From Pictodentalium vernedei (taxonomy: Eukaryota; Mollusca; Scaphopoda; Dentaliida; Dentaliidae), in NCBI GenBank assembly GCA_031216915.1, contig CM062297.1:363023704-363087703 (forward strand): DNA of 64,000 nucleotides. The letters run 5' to 3'. The position numbers and the translations under genes are program-made. Each line of letters begins with the position of its first letter. The stretch's first letter is position 1. The notes under the pieces were generated by a model. It worked only from the letters and a program-made list of their open reading frames with translations. It was not told the origin of the DNA and did no database searches. Positions 62,791 through 64,000 of this stretch are shown piece after piece.

Positions 62791-63777
62791 TAACTCTCCT
62801 TACCATTACCCCATCAAGTTTTTTATGATCCTTTGTGGGAGGTTATCGCACTCCTGAAGAGGGGCCTATGTGAGCGAAGCGACGTTGTTTGGGACGTTGA
62901 CGCGTTTCCGGGCCCTCCTGCCCAGCTCGTCCAACAAGTGCTCGATCGGGGACAAATCTGGACTTTAGATTGACCAATCGAGAACTGGGACATTGTTTTG
63001 GTTGAGGAAGTCACGACAAACCCTAGCAATCTTCGGCACCCAATATCCTGCTGCAATGTAAGGTTACGCGTATGGATAAGTGGAAGGATATGAGGCATAA
63101 GGACCTGATCCCGATATTCTACGGCTGTAAGATTGCCCTGTATGACCATTAGAGGTGTTTTTATGCCATGAGAAATCCCTCTCCTCAAAAACCATAACAG
63201 GCCATCCTCCGAATATGTCGTTTTCTTTAACGCATGCGTCAGAATATCGCTCACCTTGACGTCCATAGCAACGTTGTCGTCGTCCATCTGACCTGTAAGG
63301 TGTGAGCCAGGACTCCTCAGTGAATAACACACGTCCCCAGTGGGCGAAGTGAAACCGATATGGAGCATGTGCCCGCAGCCATTGCAATCGACTTTGACGA
63401 GGCCTGGGTGTACGTTGCGGACCAACATAGGTACGTCGTTGAATTCAACTCTTGCAACCGATTCCTAACTGTTCTTGGACACACTCGGCAACCATGAGTG
63501 CCTACAACCCGACTCGCCCTGTCCGTCGCCGTCCCCGTCTCTGTCTGAAATCGGTTACGTTACGGGGGTGTGAGAGACGTATGCCTCTATATTGACGTGG
63601 CGACGTAATGCGCGAAAGTCCGTTCTTGGGATGGTCAGCTAATCTTCCTGTGACTCTGACATGCCCAACTAAATGAGCTATCGTTGACTCAAGGACCCCA
63701 AATTACTGGGCGATGAGACGTTGCGATTGGTCCTGCATAATTAGATCAATAGCCATACACCTATCAACTTCGGACAT
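62790..63777 (-). pseudogene. Tc1 transposase (Tc1-C), decayed
   Basis: Seen on the minus strand: MSEVDRCMAIDLIMQDQSQR starts at 63,777. A stop follows in the HTH (63,700), then SRITSPRQYRGIRLSHPRN, LQWLRAHAPYRFHFAHWGR, VLFTEESWLT (Glu where the first catalytic Asp is usual), and after frameshifts GISHGIKTPLMVIQGNLTAV and DLSPIEHLLDELGRRA. Stops at 63,508 and others interrupt it. The C-terminal end lies near 62,800. A third, oldest Tc1-type copy. Confidence 0.85.
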
Positions 63778-64000
63778 TCATGGTATTTTGCTTTTTCAAA
63801 TGAAAAGTTGTGCAGTCGATGTGTACTCTTCACAACTTCGTTTTGGTATGGTTTTCAAGCTCATAGCACGTAGGAGTGCCCCGAATACACGCTTTGTAGA
63901 CAAATCTGTTGAAAGCATGCAGCGTCGCACATGGTCATGGTTGACCGAATTTTAACCGAAGACTCTTTAGACTGAACACTGAGGTAGCTGTGTGCCAAAT

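Overview
The window looks like gene-poor, transposon-packed DNA of an aquatic invertebrate, most likely a lophotrochozoan such as a mollusc or relative. I infer this from three things: intronless nicotinic-type Cys-loop receptor genes in a small local array; SINEs whose bodies carry a motif (GTACCCGGAGAGAACCACCG) that I associate with MetaSINE-type families of marine invertebrates; and a mix of LINEs with APE endonucleases, Tc1, Penelope-like and Ty3/Gypsy elements. I see no rRNA or tRNA gene, no operon and no bacterial signal. Nearly every coding segment outside the receptors is a mobile-element gene, and most are broken by stops or frameshifts.

Layout. 1 to about 10,000 (+): one decayed retrovirus-like Ty3/Gypsy element. 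It runs from a macro domain through protease, RT, RNase H, integrase and an Env-like gene to an unusually long 3' accessory region (one ORF of about 280 codons, a tandemly duplicated small ORF family, and a RING-finger ORF). 10,430-15,721: a DNA transposon with perfect 34-bp terminal inverted repeats, a TTA target duplication and a fragmented minus-strand DDE-like transposase. 15,722-20,640: mostly non-coding, with dispersed repeats and microsatellites. 20,640-30,310 (-): nested LINEs (D, A, B), including a nearly perfect 2,881-bp tandem duplication that fuses parts of A and B; LINE-B starts with a 2A-like motif. 30,535-35,510: SINEs, long palindromic repeats and a stray LINE-B 5' end. 36,425-37,432: a Tc1 transposase with two nonsense codons. 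38,070-42,330: a hammerhead-like hairpin, LINE and SINE pieces and a Penelope GIY-YIG fragment. 43,040-53,660 (-): two intact intronless receptor genes and one pseudogene, riddled with TTAA-flanked palindromic MITEs. 53,830-54,476: a LINE-C 3' end. 56,981-61,699: a Tc1 transposase split by a 3.7-kb LINE-C. 62,790-63,777 (-): a third Tc1 transposase.

How it fits together. The only plausible host genes are the Cys-loop receptors at 43,040-44,260 and 50,576-51,793. Their shared upstream sequence and shared MITE position show that the second gene and the pseudogene arose by local duplication. One of the two intact genes has lost the second cysteine of the defining disulfide loop. The least familiar system is the Gypsy/retrovirus-like element, with a macro domain upstream of the protease and a RING-finger ORF downstream of Env. 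All assignments are by eye; no database search was run.
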